DNA of 64,000 nucleotides from Oscillospiraceae bacterium (GCA_016296505.1 JAEDJD010000002.1:1-64000); one strand, 5' to 3'; counted from the stretch's first letter, positions 44,222-53,158 are shown. The notes: a model not told the origin generated them from the letters alone. A program made the numbers and translations.

Positions 44222-45409
44222 TTACATACCATTCTTATAGTTGAAATTGTTTTTCGCAACCTTTTTACGCGCTTTGGCGTTTTTCAGCATTTCCTCCTTG
44301 GAAAGACCAGTCGCGATCTCCTCGGCAGCATCAGCAGCAGCAGCTTCGGAATCATCTAAGAAGCTGGTCAGCCGCTTACGATATGCACCCGCATCGGAAC
44401 CGGAAACCGGCTGAGAAACAACGCCACTCTGCGGCAAACCGCCAACTGCATGAACCGGCTGTGACACGATATTCACATTTTGCTGCGAAGCAAATCCTTG
44501 CTGCGGATAACCGCCCTGCTGCGGATAGCCGCCTTGCTGCGGATAGCCGCCCTGCATCGGGTAACCGCCTTGCTGCGGATAACCGCCTTGCTGCGGATAG
44601 CCGCCCTGCTGCGGATAGCCGCCTTGCTGCGGATAACCACCCTGCTGTGGATAGCCGCCTTGCTGCGGATAGCCGCCCTGCTGCAGATAGCCACCCTGCT
44701 GCAGATAGCCGCCTTGCATCGGGTAACCGCCTTGCATCGGGTAACCACCCTGCATCGGGTAACCACCCTGCTGCGGATAGCCGCCCTGCTGCGGATAACC
44801 GCCAATACCGCCGCTGCCAAACGACGGATACTGCCCTGAACCTTGCTGCATATCATTTCCAAGCGTTTTTACCTCGCCGGCAGCATTCGGATTCGAGCTA
44901 TCATAAAATGGATTGGATTCATCAATCTGCAAATCTGCAACAAACTGATTTGATTCTGATTCTATTTTCTTTTCATGCGCAGGAGCAGATTCAACATCAT
45001 CAAAGCCACTCAAAAAATCATTGTCAGTCATGGAGGTTAATGCGGACGCAGGCTTCGTTTCAGAATCTGAAACGATAACAAGACAAGCTGCGTTATTTGC
45101 ATTGGCAGAGACCAGATTTCCCATGCACTGATCCGTCTGTTCTACAATGGATCCGTCGGAGATTTTAACGGTAACAAGTCCGACCGCAATCTGATGATTT
45201 GACAATGCACTCAATGCCAATGAAACAGAATCCGCAATGATTGCCGAACCGTTTTCAAAGCCTATTCCAGTAACACCAGATATAATATTGTCGCGCGAAG
45301 TCTGAATCAATGTCACAGATGTATCCGGCAGTGTGGCGAATTCCGGAAATCTCTCCTTGACAGAAGCTGCATACTTACGCGCAAGCTCAAGAAGCTCCTT
45401 AATCTCCAT
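44222..45409 (-). CDS. Degenerate deaminase-fold protein with GGYPQQ repeats
   Basis: 395 residues. Residues 1-118 align by eye with the nearby deaminase-fold protein: [28 protein letters not shown] against [35 protein letters not shown] in the place of VHAELEAI, and [11 protein letters not shown] in the place of LPCFDCMRQI. The zinc His, Glu and the first Cys are gone. An acidic linker is followed by 17 copies of a six-residue repeat ([18 protein letters not shown]), a low-complexity, prion-like or condensate-type tract. A helical charged C-terminus ends [14 protein letters not shown]. Last gene of the kinase-VWA-PP2C operon, 34 bases after PP2C. Confidence 0.75.
   Translation of the reverse strand: MEIKELLELARKYAASVKERFPEFATLPDTSVTLIQTSRDNIISGVTGIGFENGSAIIADSVSLALSALSNHQIAVGLVTVKISDGSIVEQTDQCMGNLVSANANNAACLVIVSDSETKPASALTSMTDNDFLSGFDDVESAPAHEKKIESESNQFVADLQIDESNPFYDSSNPNAAGEVKTLGNDMQQGSGQYPSFGSGGIGGYPQQGGYPQQGGYPMQGGYPMQGGYPMQGGYLQQGGYLQQGGYPQQGGYPQQGGYPQQGGYPQQGGYPQQGGYPQQGGYPMQGGYPQQGGYPQQGGYPQQGFASQQNVNIVSQPVHAVGGLPQSGVVSQPVSGSDAGAYRKRLTSFLDDSEAAAADAAEEIATGLSKEEMLKNAKARKKVAKNNFNYKNGM
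44498..44803 (-). repeat. 18-bp in-frame tandem repeat, 17 copies
   Basis: 306 bases made of 17 head-to-tail 18-base units (TGCGGATAGCCGCC core on the plus strand) that encode GGYPQQ and variants. Silent differences such as ATAACC against ATAGCC and M/L substitutions show the copies are not identical. Such arrays change copy number by slippage or recombination, and are likely polymorphic between strains. Confidence 0.92.
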
Positions 45410-45443
45410 CTAACTCATTTCCTTCCTACAGATAAAACAAACA

Positions 45444-46361
45444 TTAAGTTTCCGTGTTTTTCATAGCTGCTATACGAGCCGCCCTGCGTTCAGCGGCGTT
45501 TGCTTTCAGATCTTCAACCTTCCCTTTCAGCAAACCAACATGATCGTTAAGCTGCTCTCGATCACATATACAGGCAAGAGAAATATCATCCTCTGTTCCA
45601 AAATGAGAGCGCTTTGTCAGATTTTTCTTGACAGCCTGTGAAAATGCATCCAGATTATCAAGCTGACTTGATATAATTAAATGATACTCCAAGAAATCGT
45701 CTTCATTGCTGAATGATGTATAAAGCCCATCAGATGACGCGAACATCGCAAGCATCTTTTTATTTTCTACATAAAAACTATTGAACATGGCAACAGCATT
45801 CCTATTGCACATAGACGCGGTCATATTCGCAGGTGCAGACTCGTCGTAAATCATCGGCATAACCGGAACGCCATCGTCAAATATTGCGACAAGGCTTCCA
45901 TCTCCGATCTGCAAGCCAAACTGAAAGCCTCGTCCACAGACTGCAACAATCAATGTTGTGCCATAATAGGATTCCTTCGGAATTTCCTTGAATTCTTCTT
46001 TCGTAAACTTTTGCGTTTCTGCAAGCCGTACCGGATTCTTCTCAAGATGCTCCTGTACACGCTTATTCCAATTTGCGATGATCTGTTTTTTCATATTTTT
46101 CAGAATCAACTTATGATTTGCAGGGAAATTCTGTTCAAAATGCTCCGGATTCTCATAGAAATGCCGAACCGTTTCAAACGCCGCCTCAACGGCAAACTGC
46201 GAACCCAAATGACTTCTGAAATACTTTTTGCTGCCGTGACCGTCAGCGATTGCGGCAACCGAATAATATTCATTTACCTCGAATGACGAATAATCCTGAC
46301 AGACCAGTCCGCTGGTTTCATGGCTTGCACCAATGACAGAAAAGCTGAAACCGTCAAACAT
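45444..46361 (-). CDS. PP2C-family Ser/Thr protein phosphatase
   Basis: 305-residue metal-dependent phosphatase. Metal-binding motifs are intact: IADGHGSKKYFRS (Asp-Gly-His-Gly), ASSDGLYTSF and TEDDISLACI. It opens SFSVIGASHETSGLVCQDYSS, typical of the PP2C group linked with TerY-type VWA proteins. Soluble and cytoplasmic. GGGAGG lies 9 bases before the ATG. It follows the VWA gene by 58 bases. Its expected job is to remove phosphates placed by the kinase two genes upstream. Confidence 0.9.
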   Translation of the reverse strand: MFDGFSFSVIGASHETSGLVCQDYSSFEVNEYYSVAAIADGHGSKKYFRSHLGSQFAVEAAFETVRHFYENPEHFEQNFPANHKLILKNMKKQIIANWNKRVQEHLEKNPVRLAETQKFTKEEFKEIPKESYYGTTLIVAVCGRGFQFGLQIGDGSLVAIFDDGVPVMPMIYDESAPANMTASMCNRNAVAMFNSFYVENKKMLAMFASSDGLYTSFSNEDDFLEYHLIISSQLDNLDAFSQAVKKNLTKRSHFGTEDDISLACICDREQLNDHVGLLKGKVEDLKANAAERRAARIAAMKNTET

Positions 46362-46419
46362 TGCAACAAACCTCCCTCATCAATCAAATCTGTACTTGGA
46401 TGCGTGAAGAATTCAATCA

Positions 46420-47442
46420 TTACCAGCCCGTATCGAAGGAAATCGCGTCTGCGTCGCCAAGATTTGTCATAGAATCCTGAATCTGCTGACCGAGCAATCT
46501 CTGCTTGGCAGCACGCACTTCTTCCGGACTCAACTCATGGTTTACATCGTCGGAAAGGGTCATACTCTTACTGCCGATCTGCGCAGAAGTAACGGCGATA
46601 ATTTTAATCATCTGAGCAAGCTGACCGCCGGAATACGCATGAACAACCGTATCCTTAGAGCCGGTAAACTCTTCAAGCATCTCATCATTCGCCTCGTTAC
46701 CGATGCCAAGCGCAGCCTTCAGACCATACTTATACCAGCTGTTCTGCTTCAGCTCCTCAAGCGCTTCCTTATAGTCATCGGAGGGATAACCGTCCGTCAT
46801 CAGGAAGATAACCGGCGCAAAAGAAAGCGACGGCGAATTCAGGAAGCTATTACGAGACATTCTTGCGGACAGTTCGCGGAATGCTTCGCCCATATTGGTC
46901 ACGCCATCCGCACGCAGCCGGGACCATTCAAAATCCTCAATCAGAATCGGCTCTGTATACATCCAGCGCACCTGCGTACCGAATGTAAGCACAGCCACTT
47001 TCACATCGGTATCCGCTTCACCGACTCTGCGAATTTCCGGAATCAATTCCTCCATGACGGTATTCAGTTCGCCGATCTTCTTGCCAACCATACTGCGAGA
47101 AGTATCAATCAGGAAAAAGATAACCAGACTCTTTTTGGAAACGCTGGTTGCGCTCAGCGGATCGTCATCATCGAAATCAAGCAGATCATCGGCAGCACTG
47201 GAAACAGTCTTAGAAACTGTTTTCGCTTCTCTCAGCGCGTCCTTTGCGCTTTTCTTGGCGGTTGTGGCTGTCTGATCGGCTGCCGCAGCAAGTCCTGCCA
47301 ATGACGAAGCAACAGGATTTACCGGTCTCGCAGCGACGCTCGAAGCATTTTTCATCAGATTTGCAGCAGCTTCCTCAATCGCTCTTGCTTTTGCCTGCGC
47401 AGCGGTTTCTGCACCAAAAGCGCCTCTCTTTTCATTGCTCAT
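46420..47442 (-). CDS. TerY-like von Willebrand factor A domain protein
   Basis: 340 residues. The N-terminal about 100 residues are Ala/Lys-rich and helical. The VWA domain (about 100-300) has an intact MIDAS: D-T-S-R-S in FFLIDTSRSMVGKK, Thr in GVTNMGEAF and Asp in LMTDGYPSDD. VLTFGTQVRWMY and GLKAALGIGNEANDEML resemble TerY. The tail after 310 is polar. In TerY-P triads the VWA protein is thought to be a metal-dependent scaffold. AGGGAG precedes the ATG; gaps to the kinase and phosphatase genes are 44 and 58 bases. Confidence 0.9.
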   Translation of the reverse strand: MSNEKRGAFGAETAAQAKARAIEEAAANLMKNASSVAARPVNPVASSLAGLAAAADQTATTAKKSAKDALREAKTVSKTVSSAADDLLDFDDDDPLSATSVSKKSLVIFFLIDTSRSMVGKKIGELNTVMEELIPEIRRVGEADTDVKVAVLTFGTQVRWMYTEPILIEDFEWSRLRADGVTNMGEAFRELSARMSRNSFLNSPSLSFAPVIFLMTDGYPSDDYKEALEELKQNSWYKYGLKAALGIGNEANDEMLEEFTGSKDTVVHAYSGGQLAQMIKIIAVTSAQIGSKSMTLSDDVNHELSPEEVRAAKQRLLGQQIQDSMTNLGDADAISFDTGW

Positions 47443-47486
47443 AACTCAGATCTCCCTTTCATGATATGCAAATCTATAGCATAGCA

Positions 47487-48830
47487 TCACAGCGATGCCG
47501 TTACATCACCGAAATTGATAATCAGACCCTGCCAAACCGGAAAACCTTTTCCAGGCGGAATATCGTAGAAATCGCCATCCGGCATCTTGACGCTCCACGT
47601 TTTGTCGGACAAATTCTTGAAACCAAGCACGCCGGGCTTTAAGCGATTCTCGACAAGTTCTCCGGCAATCGTCTGGAAATCCTCTGAATCCGGATCAATC
47701 TCGCAGGTATAGAATACGCTTCCGACGTATAATGGCATCCGGTTTTTCCGGTTGCTGAATTTCAATGTATCAAAGATTGTACCGCATTGCGGACACTTGA
47801 AAGATTTTGAATCCGGCTGCTTAAACATCGAGCAGAAATTCGTTCTGCCGCAGCTGCACTGGATAATCTCAGAGCGCAGCCGAATAAAGATTTTCTGCCA
47901 TTCATTCTCGATAATCCGCTTATTCGGATCAGAGATTCCAAGCGTAAAGGAATGAATGAACGCTTCCTTCACATAATCCGGATAGATTCTCCAGAACTTA
48001 ATCACGTTATCGTGGATGCCGCGAACCGGACGATTGCTTGCATTATCCGGATCGTAAATAAACACGGCATTCTGTCCATAGTGCTTTAATTCCGAGGATT
48101 CGGTCAGGCAGACGTCGCGAACCACCTTCTCGCCCTCCATCGGATCGCCGCGGAACAGCAGCTTGAACAATACGACTGCAAGCGAATATTTATCCGTTTG
48201 CACATTCGGCTTTGCGATACCGCGGACAACCTCCGGCGCCATATAGCCGGGTTTTCCGCCGATTCCAAAGTTATTGCCGTCCGGTGCAATGTTATCGCAG
48301 TCGCAAACAAGAACCGCGCCGGTATCCATATTGATGAAGAAGCCGCCGTCGTTCAAATCCTGATAGCTTTTGCCGGCTCGATGAAGCTGCCGGAACGCAT
48401 TGACAATATTGATAACCGCAGTTACCATCGCGTAAAGACTTGTAAAACGAACCGGTGTTTTTGTGGAACGACCAGTCAGAGGATTCACGGACAGCTTATA
48501 CGTATTGAGGATATCCACGAAAGAATCAAAGCTCTCCGGTTTCAGCTCCATCAGGTAACCGAATGTACCGTCGGGTGTTTCTTTCGTCAAATATTTCGGC
48601 CACAGGAACTTGTTGCTCGGCGGACCGTCGCTGATATTATTCTGGATATTTTTGCGGAACGACTTGGGGTTCTTCATTTTATCAATGTCATACCATTTCA
48701 GCGCCCATTTCATTCCGTTATACCGGACAAGATAGACAGTACCCTGTCCACCGCCGCCGATCACACCGAGAACCTCAGCCTTTCCGCCGTATTCCATTTC
48801 GACTTCCTGACCGATTGAAAGCTCAACCAT
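47487..48830 (-). CDS. Protein kinase with C-terminal zinc ribbon (TerY-P type)
   Basis: 447 residues. Kinase domain about 15-330: glycine loop IGGGGQGTVY, ATP lysine in WALKWY, catalytic loop YQDLNDGGFF in which the Asp is kept but the usual His-Arg is Tyr-Gln and the usual metal-binding Asn appears as Gly, then CDCDN in place of DFG and GYMAPE for the APE motif. A zinc ribbon follows (CSCGRTNFC...CPQCG). The last about 90 residues form a beta-rich domain (GVLGFKNLSDKTWSVKMPDGDFYDIPPGKGFPV) resembling the FHA-like/ligand tails of this kinase group. It phosphorylates unknown targets; PP2C and VWA genes lie directly downstream. Confidence 0.85.
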   Translation of the reverse strand: MVELSIGQEVEMEYGGKAEVLGVIGGGGQGTVYLVRYNGMKWALKWYDIDKMKNPKSFRKNIQNNISDGPPSNKFLWPKYLTKETPDGTFGYLMELKPESFDSFVDILNTYKLSVNPLTGRSTKTPVRFTSLYAMVTAVINIVNAFRQLHRAGKSYQDLNDGGFFINMDTGAVLVCDCDNIAPDGNNFGIGGKPGYMAPEVVRGIAKPNVQTDKYSLAVVLFKLLFRGDPMEGEKVVRDVCLTESSELKHYGQNAVFIYDPDNASNRPVRGIHDNVIKFWRIYPDYVKEAFIHSFTLGISDPNKRIIENEWQKIFIRLRSEIIQCSCGRTNFCSMFKQPDSKSFKCPQCGTIFDTLKFSNRKNRMPLYVGSVFYTCEIDPDSEDFQTIAGELVENRLKPGVLGFKNLSDKTWSVKMPDGDFYDIPPGKGFPVWQGLIINFGDVTASL

Positions 48831-48885
48831 GCGAATCTGTCCTCCTATATGTAATCAATTCAATGTACTCCGATCCAAGTGCAGC

Positions 48886-49938
48886 TCAGCGCGCGGCGGG
48901 AACATATGTCTCGACCGGAATTGCGTTGCTGAGACAGTATTTATAAACATACGAATTCTCCACGCATACAATCGTCAAACGCGGACAATAAGCAAAAGCG
49001 TTTTTATCAATAAACTTTACGCTGTCGGGCAGCGTGAGCTTACGAAGCCGCTCGCAGCCTGCGAACGCCTGCTCGCCGATGCTGCTGACCGTATCCGGAA
49101 TCTCAACAATCTCAAGACTCTTGCAGAACGCAAATGTACTGTCCGCAATCTCCATGATGCCAGCAGGCAGATTGACGCTGACCAGCTTTTCGCACTGGCA
49201 GAACGCGGACTGTCCGATCAGACGCAGCGACGATGGCAATTCAATCAGACGCAGATGCTTACAATTCGAGAACGCATATTCGCCGATTGCAAGCAGGGAA
49301 TCCGGAAGCTGCACGGAGCGCAGATTTCCGAAGCCGTCGAAGCTGAAATCATCAATTTTGGTACAGCCATCGGGAATTACGACATTTCGAGACAGAAAAC
49401 GGTATTTTGCAGCCGCGGAACGGCTGAACACATCATCGTTTACACTGACCCGTCTGACTCGTTCTTTCGACGCAGGCTCCTCGTCCGACTTTTCCACCAC
49501 GCGCAAGGGTGATTCATACACCCAGCCGAGCATATAGGTCAGACTGGCAAGGACAAACTCGGCGGCGTTTTCAGAAAGAAACTTTTCACCAAGCATAATG
49601 CTTCTGGCTTTGGTCACTGCCATTTCCCGATTCCCCTGCTCCGTCAGCAGAACGCCGAGAATTCCATCCTCGATCATCGTTCGCAGAAGCTTTCGCTCCC
49701 TATCATACTCTGCAATAAAATCATTGAGCAGCGCTGTAAATTGTTTTTCATGGAACATCAGGCTGCCCTTATATTTGAGAAACAGCGTATTGGCATATTC
49801 TCCGAACAATTTCTTCAGCTGCAGCTGAATATGCTGGGTATTGTCAAAGCCCTCGATCGTCTGGAGGGCAGGTGCTCCGCACTCCGGACAGGATATGCTG
49901 TTCAGAGGAAGTTCAGCACGGCATTTTTCACACTGCAT
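48886..49938 (-). CDS. Zinc-finger protein with BspA-type leucine-rich repeats
   Basis: 350 residues. It starts with a zinc ribbon (CEKCRAELPLNSISCPECG), then a helical region of about 130 residues. From about 190 to 340 there are six LRR_5 units of the Treponema/BspA kind (for example LRSVQLPDSLLAIGEYAFSNCKHLRLIELPSS). No signal peptide, so the LRR is intracellular, unlike most BspA proteins; it may bind a protein partner. ATG 49938 has AGGAGA 6 bases upstream (TTG 49944 is the alternative). First gene of the five-gene operon, 55 bases before the kinase. Confidence 0.85.
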   Translation of the reverse strand: MQCEKCRAELPLNSISCPECGAPALQTIEGFDNTQHIQLQLKKLFGEYANTLFLKYKGSLMFHEKQFTALLNDFIAEYDRERKLLRTMIEDGILGVLLTEQGNREMAVTKARSIMLGEKFLSENAAEFVLASLTYMLGWVYESPLRVVEKSDEEPASKERVRRVSVNDDVFSRSAAAKYRFLSRNVVIPDGCTKIDDFSFDGFGNLRSVQLPDSLLAIGEYAFSNCKHLRLIELPSSLRLIGQSAFCQCEKLVSVNLPAGIMEIADSTFAFCKSLEIVEIPDTVSSIGEQAFAGCERLRKLTLPDSVKFIDKNAFAYCPRLTIVCVENSYVYKYCLSNAIPVETYVPAAR

Positions 49939-50046
49939 AGTCAACTCTCCTGATTTATAAATTTATAAATCTGTTTCTTGATATCAGCCAATATGGCTAA
50001 AAATGCGGCAGGGTACAATTCACCCATCTAATTTGATTATGTTGAC

Positions 50047-50075
50047 ATTATACCATGTTTTTTTGTGATTGTCAA
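50047..50075 (-). promoter_or_regulatory. Promoter of the TerY-P-like operon
   Basis: Minus strand TTGACA (50075-50070), 17-base spacer, TATAAT (50052-50047). Full consensus, about 110 bases before the first ATG. Confidence 0.85.
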
Positions 50076-50283
50076 GACGCAGAAACATCATATTTTCAGT
50101 ATTCGCTTAGAAAAACTTCTCTTTTCAATTTGCACCCAGCACACTGAAACGTCGTTTCTTTCGATTTTTCGTTTCTTTTCTAATCTATGCGAAGTATAAC
50201 GAAACACTAATTTTCGCTTGCTGTTTGTGCATGATTAACAAATTCTATTGCTTAAAATTGTATCTCGTATAAAATAAAATAGC

Positions 50284-50312
50284 TTGAATTTTTTTTGTAA
50301 ATGTGCTATGAT
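50284..50312 (+). promoter_or_regulatory. Promoter of the binding-protein/sensor operon
   Basis: TTGAAT (50284-50289), 17-base spacer, TATGAT (50307-50312), about 120 bases before the ATG. Confidence 0.5.
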
Positions 50313-50432
50313 TATATTGACGATATATTGACGAATGAAAGCGGCAGTTTGTCGTTCCCAAAGTCAATACTTCCGATTCTTTGCATTTATTTAAACATAA
50401 TCTGATATCAGTTTTTGTAGGAGGAAAGTGAT

Positions 50433-51860
50433 ATGAAAAAGAAATGCAGAGCACGATTCGCAAAACCTGCGCTTTGCAGTCTTGCGCTCACTGTCTGTCT
50501 GACCGTCAGCGGATGCGGACTATCCAGTCTCCCGTCAGGTGTATCTACAGGTCTTGACGATGTCACGGTCTATGTCATCGGACAGTCAAAGGATACCCAA
50601 TTCTGGGACGACGTCAAACAGGGCGCTCTCGAAGCCAGCGAAGAGTTCAACTATAATGTCATCTATAAAACCGCCGAGCAGATTACGGATGTGGAAACAC
50701 AACGCGATCTCATTCAGGAAGCAATCCAAGCTAAGGCTGACGCAATCGTGATCGGTCCAAATGATCCCAATGCGCTGAACGAGGATCTGGCTGCCGCAGT
50801 ACAGGCAGGTATCGAGGTCATTACAATTGACGCAGATACAACCTTTAACGGCCGCCGTTCTTACATCGGTACGATCAACGCGTCCAGCGGCGCAATCGCA
50901 GCGCGTAACGCGTTTGCATTTTTTGAGGATATGTTCGAAGATAAGGCGCTCATTGTCACCGAATATGACCAGACTCCCTCCGCACAGGAAAGAATCAGCG
51001 GCTTTATTCCGAGTCTGACCGGTCTTGTCAAAACGAAAGCCGGTGCAGAATATGCTGAAAAAATGCAGGCTGAAGCGCAACAACGGGAACAAGAAAACCC
51101 AAATCAGAAGCAAGACAATGATCATTTTTCAGATACGCCTGAAGCCGCAATCGTTGCGGAAGCTGCTCAGAATGCCGCACGCGCCGCAGCGGAAAAAAAG
51201 GCTCCGCCGGCTGCAATCGCCGAAGCCGCTGGAACGGCAGCAGCTGCTGCTGCAATTGAATACGGCGTGGCAATCAGCGTTGCTGCACAGGCAGCCGGAC
51301 AGGCTTCCGGCATGAACGGCGGCGACTCTCCTGCCGCCGTACAGGCTGCTATCGCTGCGATACAGAAAGCAATGGAAAACAACAACACACAGAGCGATGT
51401 GATTCAGCAGGAAGGCAATTCTCCGATCGACGCAATCAATCCGATTGCTACTATGCTGAACTGCAAGGGAAGCTCTGAGGTCGCAAAGGAACAGGTTCTC
51501 CAGCTCCTCAGCAATGACACCGATCACCGAATTAAGGTGATCTTCACAACAGGCGAACGCTCGACAATCGGCGCTTGCGAGGCCGTCGCAGAAGCTGATA
51601 TGATCGGTAAAGTCGCAATCATTGGCTATAATACGAATGAAACACAGCTTTATTATCTCAAAAACGGTACGCTGACAGGCTTGATTGTGCAGAATCCGTA
51701 TAATATGGGATATCTTGGCGTTTATTATTCCGGCAAAATCCTCTCCGGTGAAAATGTCGCTTCGATCGTTGATACCGGATCCGCATATGTTACACGCGAA
51801 AATCTGAATTCTGATGAAGTTCGTCTGCTGCTCGATCCTGCGGAATTCACCAAGAAATAA
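50433..51860 (+). CDS. Type I periplasmic-binding-protein lipoprotein with Ala-rich insert
   Basis: 475 residues; the usual fold is about 330. Signal peptide with lipobox LTVSGC, so lipid-anchored outside. The sugar-binding (RbsB/Peripla_BP_4) fold is visible on both sides of the insert: VYVIGQSKDTQFWDDVKQGALEAS, DAIVIGPNDPNALN, VITIDADT then, after residue 335, IKVIFTTGERSTIGACEAVAEADMIGKVAIIGYN and GLIVQNPYNMGYLGV. Residues about 205-335 are a helical, Ala/Gln/Glu-rich stretch (AAEKKAPPAAIAEAAGTAAAAAA) breaking the fold. AGGAGG precedes the ATG. No transporter genes follow; instead a membrane GGDEF-like sensor lies 14 bases downstream, suggesting ligand sensing rather than uptake. Confidence 0.82.
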   Translation: MKKKCRARFAKPALCSLALTVCLTVSGCGLSSLPSGVSTGLDDVTVYVIGQSKDTQFWDDVKQGALEASEEFNYNVIYKTAEQITDVETQRDLIQEAIQAKADAIVIGPNDPNALNEDLAAAVQAGIEVITIDADTTFNGRRSYIGTINASSGAIAARNAFAFFEDMFEDKALIVTEYDQTPSAQERISGFIPSLTGLVKTKAGAEYAEKMQAEAQQREQENPNQKQDNDHFSDTPEAAIVAEAAQNAARAAAEKKAPPAAIAEAAGTAAAAAAIEYGVAISVAAQAAGQASGMNGGDSPAAVQAAIAAIQKAMENNNTQSDVIQQEGNSPIDAINPIATMLNCKGSSEVAKEQVLQLLSNDTDHRIKVIFTTGERSTIGACEAVAEADMIGKVAIIGYNTNETQLYYLKNGTLTGLIVQNPYNMGYLGVYYSGKILSGENVASIVDTGSAYVTRENLNSDEVRLLLDPAEFTKK

Positions 51861-51874
51861 GGGAGGGACAAATA

Positions 51875-53104
51875 ATGGCTAAACAAAATTCGGGATTTCG
51901 TCAAATTACTTTTATAATCATCGGTATCGTTCTGGCAGTCATCATGCTGCTCAATATGTCGCTCCTTTATCTGAACCATGCTGCTGCATTCCGTACTTTC
52001 ACTACCACTTCCGTGGAAATGAATTATATCAATAATTCAAACGGTTTGTTACAGCAGATCAACGGCGAATTGAGCCTTATGATCGCCGGTATCGGTAATA
52101 CACAGGCGCATATGGAGAAAATCTTCACGCTGTTCCCACAGCTCCAGGAGAAAATGGACGCCTATGAAAATATCAGCGGTCACAATGAGTTTGCCGCCCG
52201 AAGATTCCGTCACGCGCGTGCGTATATCAACGCATACGAAAGCAAACTCAGTACATACCGCGAACAATTCAATGAAGTCCTGAAAACAAACAACGTGGCG
52301 CAGATTGAAGCGTTCCGTTCTTCTCTGAAAAACATCTTCGAGCAGGAAATTTCTCCGCTTCAAACCGCTGCCGCAGAAATGATGATCGCTTCTACCTCCA
52401 TCGCTTCTACGACCGCCACAAAACGCACGATGGAGTCAACTCGAAATATGAGCCTCATCCTCGCCGTTCTTGCAGCAATTCTCGCAATCGGTGAAATCGC
52501 TGTATTCCTTGTCGCTCGTTATACCAAGCGTGCAACCGAGGAAATCAATCGTAAGAGCGCACAGTTTGCCGACGCTTCCTTGAAGCTCGTGCGTTCCCGT
52601 GAGAAGATGGAAGACATCGCTGTTTCCAACCTCCTGACCGGCTTGAAAAACCGTTATGCGCTGGAGCGCGACATCAGCGAACGTCTCGCAACCGAGCAAT
52701 TCCATATCTCCGTATTCGACCTCGATAATTTCCGCAGCATCAACGATACGTATGGCTACGATTTCGGTGACGAATATCTTGCGCAGATCGCAGAGCGTCT
52801 CAAAGAAGAATTTGAACAGTTTGCTGATGTATATAATATTACCGGCAATGAATTCTGCTTCGTCTTTAAGAGAACAGTCTCCGATACGCAGGTCATACGC
52901 CTTGTCGAAAATATCGTCAATGTCATGACTGCACCATATACGATTCTTAACCTGATGGTTCAGCTGACGGTCTCTGGCAGCACGTATCATTACCTCGCCG
53001 GCGATTGCCTTAACGTCAATTCACTGCTTGTCAAAATGGATAATGTACTGCGAAATGCCAAGCGCGCTGGCGGCGGACAAATCTTTCAGGTTATGAGCAT
53101 CTAA
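51875..53104 (+). CDS. Membrane sensor with degenerate GGDEF domain
   Basis: 409 residues. Membrane helix 1 (about 10-32), an outside helical sensor of about 150 residues (four-helix-bundle-like, rich in Gln/Glu/Phe), membrane helix 2 (about 188-212), a short coiled coil, then a GGDEF-fold domain (about 250-405). The domain keeps NLLTGLKNRYALERDI and FDLDNFRSINDTYGYDFGDEYL, but the signature is T323-G-N-E-F327 in place of GGDEF, so cyclase activity is unlikely. It follows the binding protein by 14 bases; the pair looks like a ligand-binding lipoprotein and its transmembrane receiver. Confidence 0.83.
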   Translation: MAKQNSGFRQITFIIIGIVLAVIMLLNMSLLYLNHAAAFRTFTTTSVEMNYINNSNGLLQQINGELSLMIAGIGNTQAHMEKIFTLFPQLQEKMDAYENISGHNEFAARRFRHARAYINAYESKLSTYREQFNEVLKTNNVAQIEAFRSSLKNIFEQEISPLQTAAAEMMIASTSIASTTATKRTMESTRNMSLILAVLAAILAIGEIAVFLVARYTKRATEEINRKSAQFADASLKLVRSREKMEDIAVSNLLTGLKNRYALERDISERLATEQFHISVFDLDNFRSINDTYGYDFGDEYLAQIAERLKEEFEQFADVYNITGNEFCFVFKRTVSDTQVIRLVENIVNVMTAPYTILNLMVQLTVSGSTYHYLAGDCLNVNSLLVKMDNVLRNAKRAGGGQIFQVMSI

Positions 53105-53123
53105 GCGTTTCGTTCCATAGTCC

Positions 53124-53158
53124 AGAACTGCTGTATTCATATATGGCAGTTCTTTTTT
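53124..53158 (+). terminator. Terminator of the binding-protein/sensor operon
   Basis: Stem AGAACTGC / GCAGTTCT with additional weak pairing inside, followed by TTTTTT. Confidence 0.8.

Larger units (their letters stand above)
49939..50432. other. AT-rich divergent intergenic region
   Basis: About 490 bases without a gene. It holds the leftward operon promoter (50047-50075) and a probable rightward promoter (50284-50312). The middle part (50080-50280) is AT-rich; nothing else is recognised. Confidence 0.6.

Noticed and set aside
44498..44803. CRISPR-like direct repeats
   Set aside because: Units are contiguous 18-mers without spacers and are in frame in a coding gene.
44383..45078. 231-codon plus-strand frame through the tandem repeat
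   Set aside because: Product of the 18-bp repeat read in the opposite direction; no start site, and the minus-strand gene is in an operon with proper spacing.
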